Shown here: piece by piece, positions 10,568 to 22,523 of the stretch | Numbering within the stretch: position 1 is the first letter of the stretch | How the letters are laid out: every line of letters starts with the position of its first letter | NCBI GenBank assembly: GCA_001630475.1 | Contig: KV419413.1 | Span: forward strand, 79,429-143,428 | Length of the DNA stretch: 64,000 nt | From: Sistotremastrum niveocremeum HHB9708 | Taxonomy: Eukaryota > Basidiomycota > Agaricomycetes > Sistotremastrales > Sistotremastraceae | Direction of reading: 5' to 3' | Notes under the pieces: model-generated | Told to the model about the DNA's origin: nothing | Databases searched by the model: none | Seen by the model: only the letters and a program-made list of their open reading frames with translations | Made by a program: the position numbers and the translations under genes

Positions 10568-12332
10568 ATGGCACACCTTCCCAGCGTATCAGGCCATCTT
10601 TCCGAAACCCAGAGCACAGTGGCATTCGAACCGTGAGACATGGTTTCAGTTACTCATCTAAATCGCACTTTTCTGATTGCCGCTCAGCCAACATATCCCA
10701 GGCCACTTCCGTTCTCTTACTGAAGATGCTACATTCAACGTACAAAATAGTAAGTTGATTATTTTCTCTTGAAACGCGTTTGTTCACCTGTGCAAATGTC
10801 TAGCACTGAATGATATCGAAGACACAGCATCTCAGTGTGATTCTTTCTTTGACTATTCTGTTAAACAACGACAGAATTTGTCCGCGCCTGTGGGCCGTCT
10901 GACGAACGAGCTAATCGTACAAATACTCAAGTACTCCTGGCATCACCAATACCCCGACCCTTATCACGGTGAACCGCGTCTCAACAAGATCCCTCCCGCA
11001 TATTCTCTGTCCGTCTCTGTCCAACCTCACCGCGAATGCTTTGACGACTGATTGATTGGATCTAGCTGCACAAGGTGGAGAAATGTGGCCCTCCAGTCTC
11101 CCTGTTTCTGGTGTACGATCTACCTCCCTGCTCCACCGGAGATGTTTCAACTTTTCCAGAGTCGTAGCCAGTCATCCAAATTGGATATCATTGTTTCCAC
11201 TGCCACAATGCCACAAGGCCGAGACGAACTAGTTGTTCTCGCAGAAATCGGAGTTAGCATCCGCAGTGTCGTCACTCGAATCAAATCGTTGGATATAAAT
11301 TGGGGGCGCTGGTGCCCGGGAGATCAGAAGCTAAACCAATTCCTGAAAAAGGAATTTTCAGGGCAGCAGTTCAGCTCCCTCAAGCTGCTTTCCATAACGA
11401 ACGAGCTTTACGATGTGGACTGCCGATCCACTCTAAACACTCCAGTTCTTGAAGACTTCAAATATTATGGAGATCTGAAAGGGATCCCTCGTGCCACCGC
11501 GCCAAATCTCTCCAAACTTCTCCTTCAGGGGACCATGTACAAACCCAAAATCATCCTTGACACGCTCTCCCTCTTCCCTGCTGTGGAGCATTTAACCATC
11601 AGAGACTGTTGCGACTCCGGATACACTCTGAGGAGACCTCAGCATGCCATAGTTTCGTTCGAGCGGCTTCGAAGCCTTGACATTGACGCCCTTCACCTGA
11701 TCGACTTACAATATGTGCTGGAGCATCTGATATACCCTCCTTCAGCAAGTATCATATTCGAGGTCCATCGAAATCCGTCAAAAAAGTCCGAAGTCGAGAA
11801 GTTTCTCGGACCTCGTATGGCTACAGCCACAGAACTCAGAGTGACTCAGGGGTGGATGCATTCTTACTCTCTCGTTTCGAGCCCCGGACAGTCGTTCCAA
11901 GTCAAACACTTCCATGCCGATGGAGATATAGCTTCTCTGCAGAAGCTCGCGGCTTATCCTACAGCGCTTTCCAGACTCGAACTGCGGTTCAAGGAGCTAC
12001 CGCCGGTGAACGAAATGGTTACCACACTGAGGCTGTGGAATCGTATCGCGCACATCTCTATCCAAACAGACGAGGAAGAGGTGAAGAAGCTCTTCATGGC
12101 CCTTCAACATGCGTCTGTTCTTTGCCCTCTCCTGGAGACCATGGATTTTAGAGGATCAAGTTTCTCCTACCCGGAAATGGTCCAGTTTCTTCGCTTTCGC
12201 AAAGATCAGGGGGCTCCACTGCGAGAGCTCACAATCACGAAACAAAATCCCGATGTTCCGATTGAGCTATTTTCAACGTTGGTGGCCAGGGTCTGTCAGT
12301 TGGAACTCCCAGAGCCTTCCCGAACACGTTGA
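10568..12332 (+). CDS. F-box/leucine-rich protein 2
   Basis: Exons: 10568-10632 from an ATG (MAHLPSVSGHLSETQS), 10688-10749, then the F-box exon from 10804. The F-box reads SAPVGRLTNELIVQIL, a slightly degenerate version of the CTPIGRLSDELI core. A phase-2 intron (about 11010-11067) leads to CTRWRNVALQSPCFW. The rest is one long exon of leucine-rich segments, including LDTLSLFPAVEHLTI and LASYPTAL-like LAAYPTALSRLEL, ending in LCPLLETMDFRGS and VQFLRFRKDQGAPLREL. The first three exon joins were checked by hand and are in frame; no break seen. It belongs with genes 3 and 4 to a subgroup marked by YLPAPPEMF after the second conserved intron. Probable SCF substrate receptor; target unknown. Confidence 0.85.
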
Positions 12333-12923
12333 AAGCAGGCGCATATTAACTTATCAAATTCTTTATGGTACGCAAACGCGTTTCCGTCAGTGAGAAAGGC
12401 GTAGAGCAGGCCTGACGCAGAGAAATGACTTTTAAAGGGGGATGTGGAAACGCGGGAGTCGTCATCCTGACTTTTTGTTTCTCATGTAACCAGTCCATAA
12501 TTCCATTATTGACAGTCAGTTCAATATCTACTGGCAGTAAAATTCGATAGTCTTCCTTTTGCTATTCGATCGCGTAGCTGCTTCAGCTACGCAGCCTCTG
12601 CTACATCGATATCCGACATGCCCGACAGCTGCGCGCCTCGCGATCGGAGGCGCGTCCCTTCTCCCTTTGCTGGACGTTGAACTATAAGCTGGACATCTGA
12701 CACGTTCCTGCTCCGCGGTTTGCCAGTGCATCTCGCCATCGACAAAGTGCCGGTTAATCAGGAGAAGGAGTCCAAATCATGTCTCATGTGCTGCATGGCG
12801 ACGTTTCGAGCCTTGACTTCTGTGTTGGGTTCAAGCACAGGGTATCAGAAAGAATGTACGCGATTTTCGACTCGCCTAGCCTTGGATACAAGCGAACACT
12901 GTTGAGAATCTAGTCAGCAACAC
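12333..12923. other. Intergenic region with two short perfect hairpins
   Basis: No coding exon recognised. Two inverted repeats stand out: GCGTAGCTG-ctt-CAGCTACGC at 12572-12592 (9-bp stem, 3-nt loop) and CGCGCCTC-7 nt-GAGGCGCG at 12632-12654 (8-bp stem). They could be transcript hairpins near the 3' end of gene 2, or the remains of a small repeat. Confidence 0.5.
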
Positions 12924-14607
12924 ATGATGAATCCCAATCCCACAAATGAAGAGATGAGCGACATTCAACATGGTGAGAGCATTTCGGCGTGTCATGAAAG
13001 TCAGGACTCTGATCAGTTCCCCCATTTCCAGCGTTACTTGACGTAGAAACCACCATCTCCGACTATCTTCCTCCACTTTCCACTTTCTTGAAACAGCAGC
13101 GTAACATGTGCGCACCAATCGGACGCTTGTCCGATGAACTCGTGATAGAGGTCCTTCACTATTCCCTATACGACATTCGTAATTGGGCAGGATGGTATCC
13201 GGGAACGAGAGTGATTCCACCGGCCTTCTATTTGTCAGTCCGCCTTCTCTGTGTTCTCAATCTTGGATAACAACCTGACGCTCAAAACTCAGATGCACTC
13301 GCTGGAGAAATATCACACTCCATTGCGCCTCCTTGTGGGAAACAGTCTACCTCCCCGCTCCTCCTGACATGTTCGAGGCCTTCAAAAGACGGGGAGGACT
13401 ACGTACGCTACGCGTCATTGTCACCACCGTATGCATGACTGGCGAAATGGAAGAAGAAGCCCCGGTTCTAGACCAACTCAGCAACAACCTACGCGACCTT
13501 GCCCCTCGAATATCAGAATTGTTCATCACTTGGGAGGAATATACCCCCGAAGATGTAGATTTGAACGATTTCCTCGAGTCCGAGTTCAAGAATGTCACCT
13601 TTAGCAGCCTGAAAGCGCTGCATATCACAGACTACCGCCATAGAGGGGAGCCTTCCTTCACTTTGGATACCCCGATACTACGGGAGCTAGAGTTCTACGG
13701 ATCACCAGATCCTCTCCCTCTCGTATCCCCTGGATGTCTCGTCAAATTGTGCCTTAGCGGGGTCAACTACGAACCCGTGGATATCCTGGATATACTGTCT
13801 CTGTATCCATACCTCGAGCATTTTTCAGTCAGTGATCCTTGTGACTGGGAGGGTTGGGAACATGAGTATAGCATTCAACCGCCAGTGTCGCTCCGAAATC
13901 TCAAGTCTTTCGAGATCAGTCGTTACCCCCTAAACTCTCTCAATCATCTGTTTACATCTCTTGACGTTCCTGCATCAGTACATTGGAAACTAAGCGGTTG
14001 TTCTCACAATGACGAGGGACTCGATTTTGCCAGCTTCCTTGGCCTGCGCATGTCTGCATATGATGGAATTAGGATAGCCGAAAACTCGCACTCCTATTAC
14101 GGGGTTGCCTTCACTCTCATGACCTGTTTAGAGCCTCGGATTGAAATTGGGTATTCGGCGTCGGCATCTCGCAATGACGCCAAACTTCCATCACTCGTCA
14201 GAATAGCCTCGTATCCATGCGATCTCAAGCGCATTGAACTCTTAACGAAATGGCTTCCCGAATCGGAGGAGCTTGTTGAGGCTTTTCGTCGTTGGGCAGG
14301 CATCACTTACATCAAGGGTTGCTCCCCCGAAGCCGATTTTGAGCGGCTCCTGAGCGCTCTCACCACAACACCCGATATCCCATGTCCACTCCTCGAGACC
14401 CTGGATTGTACAGGTATGAAATTGAACGTTCAAAGGATGAAGAAATTCTTCGAGTGCCGAATCGAAGAGGGTGTTCCGGTGCGCCAGCTCATCGTGGATC
14501 CAGGAATTTTAGGTGGTATCGATTTGGTCGAGGAGCTCGCTGGTCTTGTCGAGATTGTTCCTGCCAATGAGGCTGATCTTGAGTCAACGCGCAATCGGAA
14601 GCCCTGA
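12924..14607 (+). CDS. F-box/leucine-rich protein 3
   Basis: Begins with tandem ATGs (12924, 12927) in a short exon reading MMNPNPTNEEMSDIQH. The next exon carries LLDVETTISDYLPPLSTF and the F-box core CAPIGRLSDELVIEVL. The phase-2 intron common to the family follows VIPPAFYL, before CTRWRNITLHCASLW at about 13293. The long last exon is an array of leucine-rich stretches and closes with PCPLLETLDCTGM, MKKFFECRIEEGVP and a short charged tail ending STRNRKP. About 500 residues, no break seen. It lies head-to-tail between genes 2 and 4, its closest relatives in the window, so tandem duplication is likely. The product is probably a cytosolic or nuclear SCF adaptor; no ligand can be inferred. Confidence 0.85.
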
Positions 14608-15340
14608 CCTATATATCGTCATTGCTCTATGAATGAATGACTGTATCTCTCCCCCCACCGTCTGTGATTCGAGTTGTCCAGCGAGAACCTGAGCGGTCCT
14701 TAAGTGCTCCATGGCCGGTCTCAGAGTCTCAAAGCTCTGGCTAATCCTTCTCGGCATTTCACATCAGCCATCTTACGGAAATGTTGTGGGATTGCTGGTA
14801 GCCCCACTGAGCATCTTCTGCAGCTCTGGTGTCCTGGTGGAACCTTGCTTGAGTGGTATCTATTACATATGGCGATTCGTCACGCTCGTCCTGGCTGAAT
14901 TCCGTAGCTTGAACGGGCCCGATCAATGCACGAATTTATGACTCAACTTTGAGGATCGCGGATTGGAGCACGGCTATCGTTGTTTTCTGTGGAGAAGTAA
15001 TAAAGAATCGTTATGTGCGTGCCAATGCATGCGAGTTATGTCAGAGACTCAGAATAGGCCTCTACAAGCACCGGGCCGGTGGGCGGACCGGTCCACTCGC
15101 CTATCCAGAACAGCGACCCGAGCCTCCAGCTTATCTCTGTCGCGTCCCTTGCTTCAGTCCGACGTGTTCATCTGCCTCTCATATCCATCACACTATTCTC
15201 AAGCAATATTTACATCACCCTAGCATCCCTCGTTTTGACTCCCGACGCGCTCATTCCGTTTCGTGGCAAATCGTCACAACGGCATCTCAGATTCTCAGAC
15301 ATTTGTCCTGGATTCAAGAAAAGAGTGACCTCCGGCGTGT
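14608..15340. other. Intergenic, only weak reading frames
   Basis: Between F-box genes 3 and 4. A hydrophobic 76-codon frame (14711-14941) and a 176-codon frame (14949-15479) are open but lack family resemblance. The end of the latter overlaps the probable second exon of gene 4. The first exon of gene 4 must lie here but could not be fixed. Confidence 0.4.
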
Positions 15341-15370
15341 AAGACGCGCTCTTTTCACATATTATCGTAC

Positions 15371-17056
15371 TTTCTTAGGCCTCGACAGTCAACAGACCCT
15401 AATCGACCTTCATCTTCCGAGCGATAGCCTGCGTGATCTACGCGAGTGTGAGTTTGTGCCGCACTACTTTCAGCTCTAGAACGCGTATTTACGTGTCAAA
15501 CCCTTTTCTTAGTGTTGAGTGACATGGATGGCGCGTTATCCCATTGCGACCCATCTATTGGATACTTCATGAAGCAGCAATACAACATGTGTACTCCCCT
15601 GGGGCGTCTGACCGACGAGCTTATTGTGGAAATACTTCAATATTGCTGGCATCATCAATTCGATTACTATCGCCCTTACATACCACGTCTTACGAAAATT
15701 CCTGCTGCGTATTCTCTGTTCGTCCAGATCCTAGCTCTCGATGACAACTTACACACGCCAAACAGGTGCAAGAAATGGAGGGATGTAGCCATTCACGCCC
15801 CGATTCTGTGGTCCACAATCTACTTCCCAGCACCAGCAGAGCTCTTTGAGCTCTTTCGGGATCGCAGCGGGACTGCCCCTCTTGACATCACTATTTCGAC
15901 TGATTCCAGCAACATGCCAGACAACGAGGAAGAAGAAGCAGAAGTGCTCGACAGCATGGGGGATAACATTGTCAGTGCAATCACACGAGTCAGATCTCTC
16001 AAAATCAGTTGGGAAGATTACCGCCCCGCTGATTGGACTCTGAACCAATTTTTACAATATGAATTCGAAGAAGCAGAATTCACCTCGTTCAAGACACTTC
16101 GCATGGAATGCATGATATACGAACTGGATGACGAACCCAGAGCCACATTAGTCACCCCCGTCCTTGAAGAACTTCACTATGGTGGAGACATTCAGTGGAT
16201 GCCTTTTGTGTCCGCAACCAATCTCGTAAAATTGGTTCTTGACGGGACAATGTACCACCCAAAAACCATCTTGGATACCCTCTCCCTGTTTCCTGTGGTC
16301 GAAGATTGCACAATCAGAGACTGCAGTAAACCAAGCTTCAAACTGAAGAAACCCCGTCATCGGAAGGTGTCGCTCAAGCGACTTCGACGATTCGAGTTCG
16401 ACGCTTACCCAGTCCTCGACTTCAAATACCTCCTGGATCATATCGATCACCCCGACACGGCTACGATCAAGCTCGAAGTTCATCGAAACTGGTCCAAACC
16501 GTTGGAAATCGAGGAGTTCCTTGGCCCTCGCATGTCGTCAATTACGGAATTCACAATGAAATGCAAGACGGAAATTCGCTATTCTCTCAGCTCAAGCCCC
16601 GGCTAGGCCTTCGAAGTCCTTCATTATGATTATCACGGAAAGCCCGTGTCTCTTCCTACCCTCGCAGCATATCCCACGACGTTCTCCAGCCTCAAGTTGC
16701 ATTTTAAGACCCTACCACCGGTAGAGGAACTTGTAGCAACCCTAAGGTTGTGGCATTGTATCACCCATATCAGTATACGGACCGATGAATCTGAAGTGGA
16801 TAAACTCTTCGCGGCTCTCGAAGAGCACTCCGATCTTGTCTGTCCTCTCCTCGAGAGCATGGACTTCGAAGATACAACTTTTATCCCTTCGAGACTGGAA
16901 CAGTTCCTTCGTTATCGGGTGTCTCAAGGTGTCCGACTTCGAGAGCTCAAAATCATGAAGCAGAGCCCTGATATTCCTGTCGAGCTATTTTCGACTTTGG
17001 TCGGAAATCTCACTCAATCGGAACCACCCAAGCACTTCTCGAAATTTGGATTTTGA
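15371..17056 (+). pseudogene. F-box/leucine-rich gene 4, single in-frame stop
   Basis: A probable second exon ends at a GTGAGT donor near 15450 (LIDLHLPSDSLRDLRE). The F-box exon reads LSDMDGALSHC, then CTPLGRLTDELIVEIL, followed by the family's phase-2 intron before CKKWRDVAIHAPILW. The long exon is open to a TAG at 16604-16606, then continues in the same frame (AFEVLHYDYHGK, LPTLAAYPTTFSSL) to the natural stop at 17054-17056. It keeps the signature VCPLLESMDFEDT and EQFLRYRVSQGVRLREL. The paralogous gene 2 has CAG (SSPGQSF) where gene 4 has TAG, so one C-to-T change explains the break. All else looks conserved, suggesting a recent loss or a read error. If translated it would lack about a third of the leucine-rich region. 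The 5' start exon was not identified. Confidence 0.8.
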
Positions 17057-17485
17057 TTGATATGTATGTGAACATTCACTAATACCTACTAACAGGTTTC
17101 TCTGACTATTCCTCGTTGCTATCAAGGTTTGATACGAGGCGATGGGCTCCTTATACATGACGTCATCTTCACCCTCAACAGAGAAGGAGGATTGCATGAA
17201 GCAAGTTTAGTGGACTGCCAGATTCGAAGTGAAGTTATGGCATGCCAGACTACCAATCGCCATCTATCCCAGTTCCGACCAAGTGCTGACCACGAACTAC
17301 CGGTTTATTCATTCAATTATATTCCAAAGTGCCTTACAAATTTTGCCAGTCCTCGAACGTATGCAAACATTCCAAACCAAGTCACACAATCTACATCAAG
17401 CTACGATATTATCTATGCACTAAAGTTCTATTATACTTGCTATATCATAAGTTGTATACAAAGCCGCATCGTGATTGATACAGTT
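17057..17485. other. Convergent intergenic region, nothing seen
   Basis: 429 bp between the stop codons of F-box genes 4 (plus) and 5 (minus). It should hold two 3' untranslated regions. Composition is ordinary to AT-rich; no repeat or RNA gene recognised. Confidence 0.45.
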
Positions 17486-19323
17486 TTACCCCTGCAAAGG
17501 AACTGACTGAACAAGTTCTACGAGCGTTGAAAATGCGTCTATCTCAGGCTCTGTCTCCGTCCATTGCACCAGGTCTTTTGTGAATCTCAACTCTCGTAAA
17601 GGCACGTTTTGCCTGGTCCGGAATCTGAGAAATTGACCCATTCGCCCTGCGTTGAAACTTGTGCCTGTGCAATCCAAGCTTTCGAGAAGGGGACAGGGTA
17701 CATCTGCTGATGTTTCGAAAGCCTCAAGAAGCCGCTCGAAATCCGCATCCTCAGTACGCATCCCAAGATGAACTATCTTTGACCAGCAATTGATCACGTA
17801 AACCAGCTCGGCTGTTGATGGGAGACTGGCAACACAAAGGTCGATAAGGGACAGGTTCATTGCATAGCGGGCAAGCCTCATGATATCGATGAATTCCGAA
17901 TGCGTTTTGTGCGTAAGAACCATCTGGCGTCCGGACTTGCAGATCAGCTCGTGAGACTGTACGTAACCTCCATACGAATAGTGATCTATGGCGCGGGACA
18001 CGCATTGTCTTTCGGATAGCGTGATGAGCGGACCTAAAAAGTCTTCAAATGCTAACAAGTGTTCGTCCGGATCTGCACAAGTGTCGAGTCGCATGAAAGC
18101 GGATGGAGGAATCTCGAGGTGTTTGACCAAGTAATCCATCTGATCCACATTAAATGAAGCCAAATGTATTTTCTTCACTCTCGGGAGGAAGACTGGAGGG
18201 TGATAATCAGTGATAAGCTGGGGCTCATCATGTTCAGCAGTATCTATCATGCACGTTTCTAGCAATGGTAGCGCTGCAAGAACATCGAGGACTTCGTGAA
18301 GCTCGAACTCACGTCCGCTGAGATTCAATTCGGTGACGGTATTGTCGACGAACGAAGGCACAGAGGGCACAAAGCCGACGAAGTTGAGAGTGAGAAGTTT
18401 CGGCGCGTTGATCTTGGTGATGGGCTCATCGAAGGTGTAGATAGAGTTGATGTGAAGAACCTCGAGGGATGTAAGCTCTCGATGTCCTATGTGCTGTGCG
18501 ATGAACGTGTTCAAAGTCATCACATTTTCGGCGTTAGGAGAGGTCCATAGCAGGGAGAGGCGAGATATTCGGGGGAGGACGGGGCGAAGGGATGAGCCCA
18601 GGCTGTCGAAAGAGAAGTCTTCGTTCTCTAATAACTTGTCAACAACTTGGTCAACAATGTCAACGACGACAGCCAAAGGTACGTTCCCATTGCGACTCAT
18701 GAACAAGTCGAGAAGGTCGGAGGGCATAGGGAGAGATATATTTGACCAGAGGGTTGGCGAGCGGACGGCTATGTTTCTCCATTTCGAGCATCTATAAGGA
18801 CGGTAAATTCGATCAATTCGAGTCGTGAATTCAACAGACTGACAGAGAGAATGGCGCCGGAAGATTTGTTCCTTTCGGACTGTAATGACCAAATAGATGT
18901 TCTTTGGCGCAGTATTCCAATATCTCCAGGATGATCTCGTCCGATAATTTTCCTATCGGTGTACACATGTTCTGCCGCTGTTTGAGCAACTGACTTGATC
19001 GAGCGAGTCTTTGGTCCAATTCATGTAAAACTGCGGTGAAAGCTCTAATTGAGTGCTAATGTCTCGACAAGATGGACGTTAATGAGCGTGCACTCACTCT
19101 CTCGAGTATTGTCGAGACTGACTCCTGATGAAAAGGGGTCTACGAGCACCCTCTGGCTATGAGGACTGAGCGTCAGACGAACAAGGTCGCGTTCAAAATT
19201 CGCAAACACTTACAGTTCATCAGACACTCTGGAGTCCAGCTCATCGCAAACGAGGGATAGCTCGGACACGTTCGGAAAGCCTCTACCGCTGAAAGTGGTT
19301 CTGGGCATCTGGCTATAGGTCAT
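17486..19323 (-). CDS. F-box/leucine-rich protein 5
   Basis: Start ATG at 19323: first exon MTYSQMPRTTFSGRG, then NVSELSLVCDELDSRV. A second exon near 19090-19150 reads SQRVLVDPFSSGVSLDNTRE. The F-box exon has ELDQRLARSSQLLKQRQN followed by CTPIGKLSDEIILEIL, and after the conserved phase-2 intron the long exon starts CSKWRNIAVRSPTLW. It ends with PCPLLESLDCTGT, MGQFLRFRTRQNVPLREL and a VQWTETEPEIDAFSTL tail. About 550 residues, no break seen. The closest relative is gene 8, which shares exon structure, the NTRE exon and the VQW-ETE tail. Divergent from gene 6, with the two start codons only about 250 bp apart. Likely SCF receptor; target unknown. Confidence 0.85.
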
Positions 19324-19570
19324 CGTGAATCGACGGCAGCGATGGGAAGAGGCAAACATGTACAAATATAGCAGGGTCGTCTCACGGATAAAATCGATAA
19401 AAGCTGATAATTTATTATTCGCTTTACGAGTAAATTTCAGCGCCAGACTCTCGGCTAGACGCCAGGCACGGGCGCCCCGGAAACCCCGGTTGCAAACGAA
19501 CTCAACCTGATTTGTATATGTTTGTCCTCTGCTTTCAGTGGTGAAGTTCAACCTCAAGCTTGAAAAATCG

Positions 19571-21450
19571 ATGACACCCACCACTGGCACCAACAGGTCT
19601 GAGCTCTCAGAGATATTTACTGCTTTTGAAGCCAGAGTATCGAATGTGATGTAAGCCGCCCATCTTCCTCTGTGATGCACGAATTGATGATTTTGTTGCC
19701 TTCGTTGTGGACAGTCAGGAAGAAATGGGGGACCCGCTTTCCTCATGAGAAAGTTTGAGCAATACTCGTCAGAGTACGTAGACTATTTCTCTACCCATTC
19801 CATTATCTCACTCAACCCTTCATTTTACAGCCCTACTCGACTTTGACCGAAGGCTCGCTCGCTCGAGTCAGTTCCTCAAGGAGCGACATAACATGTGTAC
19901 ACCCATAGGACGTCTATCAGATGAGATCATCGTCCATATCATGAAGGAGAGTGATAGCTACCACTATCGTGATAGGGAGAATCCAGATGGTATTGGGTTC
20001 CGTTCTGCCTTCGCTGTGTCAGTCTCGATCTCTGCCATGAAAGATGTGACCTGGACTCTCATATTTGCTCAGATGCTCGAGATGGAGGAATATAGCGATC
20101 AATTCTCCAATATTGTGGACCAGAATCCCTCTGCCGATCACCTCCGATATTTTCAGCTTATTCGTGGAGCGCAGCCGGAACCTGCCCCTGTCGGTCTATA
20201 TCAGAACATCAAACGCTATAGCATTCGAAGGAATGCTGGATATACTCGGCTCCTCTCTTCGACGCATTCTTGCCCGGATTGTCTTTCTCTACATATCATG
20301 GAACCCTGGTTGGGGTAATACTAAAGAGGTCACCCAGTCCCTAAACAACTTTTTGGCGGAACATATAAAGGGAATGGAATTCACATCGCTCACGACCCTC
20401 CACATTGATTCCCATACACTCCACTATGATCCCAATATCGAACTCAACATGCCCGTGCTCAAAAATCTACGATATGATGGTTTACCATATTCTTTCCCTC
20501 GCTTCATCAATACAGATAGCGTCGTCAAGCTCTCTCTCAAAGGGACCCCCATCTGTCATTGGGAACTTCCCGAAATCATCGATGCTTTTTCTCATGTCAA
20601 GTATCTTAATCTCGGGGATATACAACCCCCGGACAATGACGAGGAGATGGACCCTGAAGCGAGCACATGGTTGCCGAAATTGAGGACTCTGCACCTGCAT
20701 ACAGCAAACGTCGGATATCTAGATGAGACAGTCCGATATCTCGATGTTCCTCTGATGGCTTTCATGCACCTCAAGACATGGCACGACCCAGAATCGTCAG
20801 TATCTTTCCAAGATTTCATGAGTCGCTATCTCGTCGAAGCCTACGACTGGAGTGTTGTTACAGTCCCCATAGAACCTCGATCCCCGGCGAGAATCTTCCA
20901 CCACACTGTATTATCTCAGACAAAGTGCGACTTTGACCTGAAGTTTGGTGCAGAGAGCGAGGCAATTATTCCACTCCTCGAACTCGCTCCTTACTCATCC
21001 AACCTCTCCACAATCGACCTCACTGTCCAACATCTGCCTCCTCTCCCCGACCTGATTCAAGCGATCAGTCATTGGTCGAATGTACAGTTTCTTGGAGTAC
21101 ATACGGAAGCCACAGAGTTCGAAAGGCTTCTCGAAGCTTTTTTGACTTTTGAAAGAGATTCACCGCTCCCCTGCCCTCTTCTCGAGACCTTTGACTGCAC
21201 AATGACTAAATTCCAAGGAGAATTAGTGATTCGGCTCCTCGAGGGGCGAAAGGCGCGTGGCGCACCCCTTCAAGAATTGACATACACGAAAGGTTTTCTA
21301 GATCAACCGGAGACAGATGCAAGGGAAAGTTCGTTTTCAGCTCAAGCAAGGGCTCTCGTGGAAAAGGTTGACGAAGTCGATCCCGTCGAGGGGCCTGACC
21401 CTGAAGACTACTGTGCGACAGAAATAGACCGTCGATTGCCATTCATATAA
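19571..21450 (+). pseudogene. F-box/leucine-rich gene 6, probable nonsense codon in exon 2
   Basis: Exon 1 (19571-19650) reads MTPTTGTNRSELSEIFTAF, matching the SELS first exon of relatives. The expected second exon (about 19717-19773) aligns with that of genes 5 and 8: QEEMGDPLSS then a TGA (19746-19748), then ESLSNTRQ. Gene 8 has GGA at that place. The next exon gives LLDFDRRLARSSQF and CTPIGRLSDEIIVHIM. A phase-2 intron precedes CSRWRNIAINSPILW, and the rest is one open exon ending PCPLLETFDCTMT and ARGAPLQEL. Everything after the TGA is well preserved, so either the gene is freshly inactivated, it uses a different second exon, or translation starts at the methionine before CTPIG (19893). 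I call it a probable pseudogene, but a functional short form is possible. Confidence 0.6.
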
Positions 21451-21639
21451 TTGTTCAGTGTCATAACGATTCCGAGGGATTTTATTTATATGTCAGCACA
21501 TGTACAGCGGAGTGTCCGAAACAATGTATTAGAAAGGAAAAATCACAATCTTCTTTGTAAAATTGTCCCAAGCGATAAATCGCCAACCAAACTCGAATCA
21601 ACCAAGCCTCCGAAAAGGATGACCACCTTATCAACAATC

Positions 21640-22302
21640 CTAATGGACGTTTGTGATCCCCTCCGCAATGTACCGTTTGATATCCCAATAGAGATCATGA
21701 AAACCAGACCCCTTCGTTTGCGGATCACTCATATATTCCTGCATGCAGACCCCCTCATATTCATCCGGATACCGCTCAGTCGGACTCAGTCCCAGACTCC
21801 CAGCCAACCTTCTGCATCTCCTCAATCGCCCAAATCCCCTCTTCCGTATTCTCACACACCTCTCGCCTAAGCACACCCCCATTCTTCTCAGAGGAATCGG
21901 AGGTATAGATGATGAGCGGCCAGGTATTTGTTTTGGGGGTGTGGAGGGCTGAGAGTGTGGGTAGGTTGATTTTTTGTGCTGTGATGTCGACGATGTCGTA
22001 TATTCTGGTACTTGTATGCTGAACATCCGATACGGCGACTGGGTACGACTTGGAAGAATCTATTAATGGATCTTTGACGTGGTGTAGGGAATATCGGAGC
22101 AGGTATTTGGTCGAAACTATGAATCTGGTGTGTGTACATGGAGGCTTAACAATGTATTACCATTTTTTTCGGAGTAATAAATTAATTGGGTGCGGAGAGA
22201 GGTAGGTATGATAACCTGTAGCCCACTCCTGATAAGACATTCAGGACATGGGCAGTATGGATTATTACTGATAGGCTCCCGGTCTCCGAGTTGCCCGGAC
22301 AT
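21640..22302 (-). CDS. Unrecognised protein, two or three exons
   Basis: Not recognised. A first exon from an ATG at 22302 reads MSGQLGDREPISNNPY, then CPCPECLIR. An intron with GTGGGC..ATAG would join it in frame to STKYLLRYSLHHVKDPLID and on through DIVDITAQKINLPTLSAL, TNTWPLIIYTSDSSEKNG and EEGIWAIEEMQKVGWESG. The final part RYPDEYEGVCMQEY to the TAG at 21640 is in another frame and needs a further intron or a frameshift. Two CxC/CxxC cysteine pairs in exon 1 might bind metal. It is head-to-head with ARV1. Composition is more gene-like than the opposite strand, but the model is tentative. Confidence 0.4.
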
Positions 22303-22523
22303 GTCATCGAGTGCTCCTGTTGTGGATCATCCATTAGCCTCCGAAAAATTGCGCAACAGATTTAAAGGAGAAAAATACAATGCTGATGTCGCTGTGTTCC
22401 CTATCGTTGTGACTGGACTTCAGTTAGTAGTGCACGTGCCACGTGGTCCAGCAAGATATTCCACCGATCTCCGACTCCGAAGAGGGCTACGCCTTCAACC
22501 AGCTCGTCAATCGCTGAGATGAC

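Noticed and set aside
14711-14941. 76-codon hydrophobic frame that could be a small membrane protein
   Set aside because: Lies between F-box genes without splice support or resemblance to anything; composition alone is not enough.
17751-18005. Other frames antisense or out of frame to the long F-box exons
   Set aside because: They are shadows of the leucine-rich coding exons, as are most such frames in the window.
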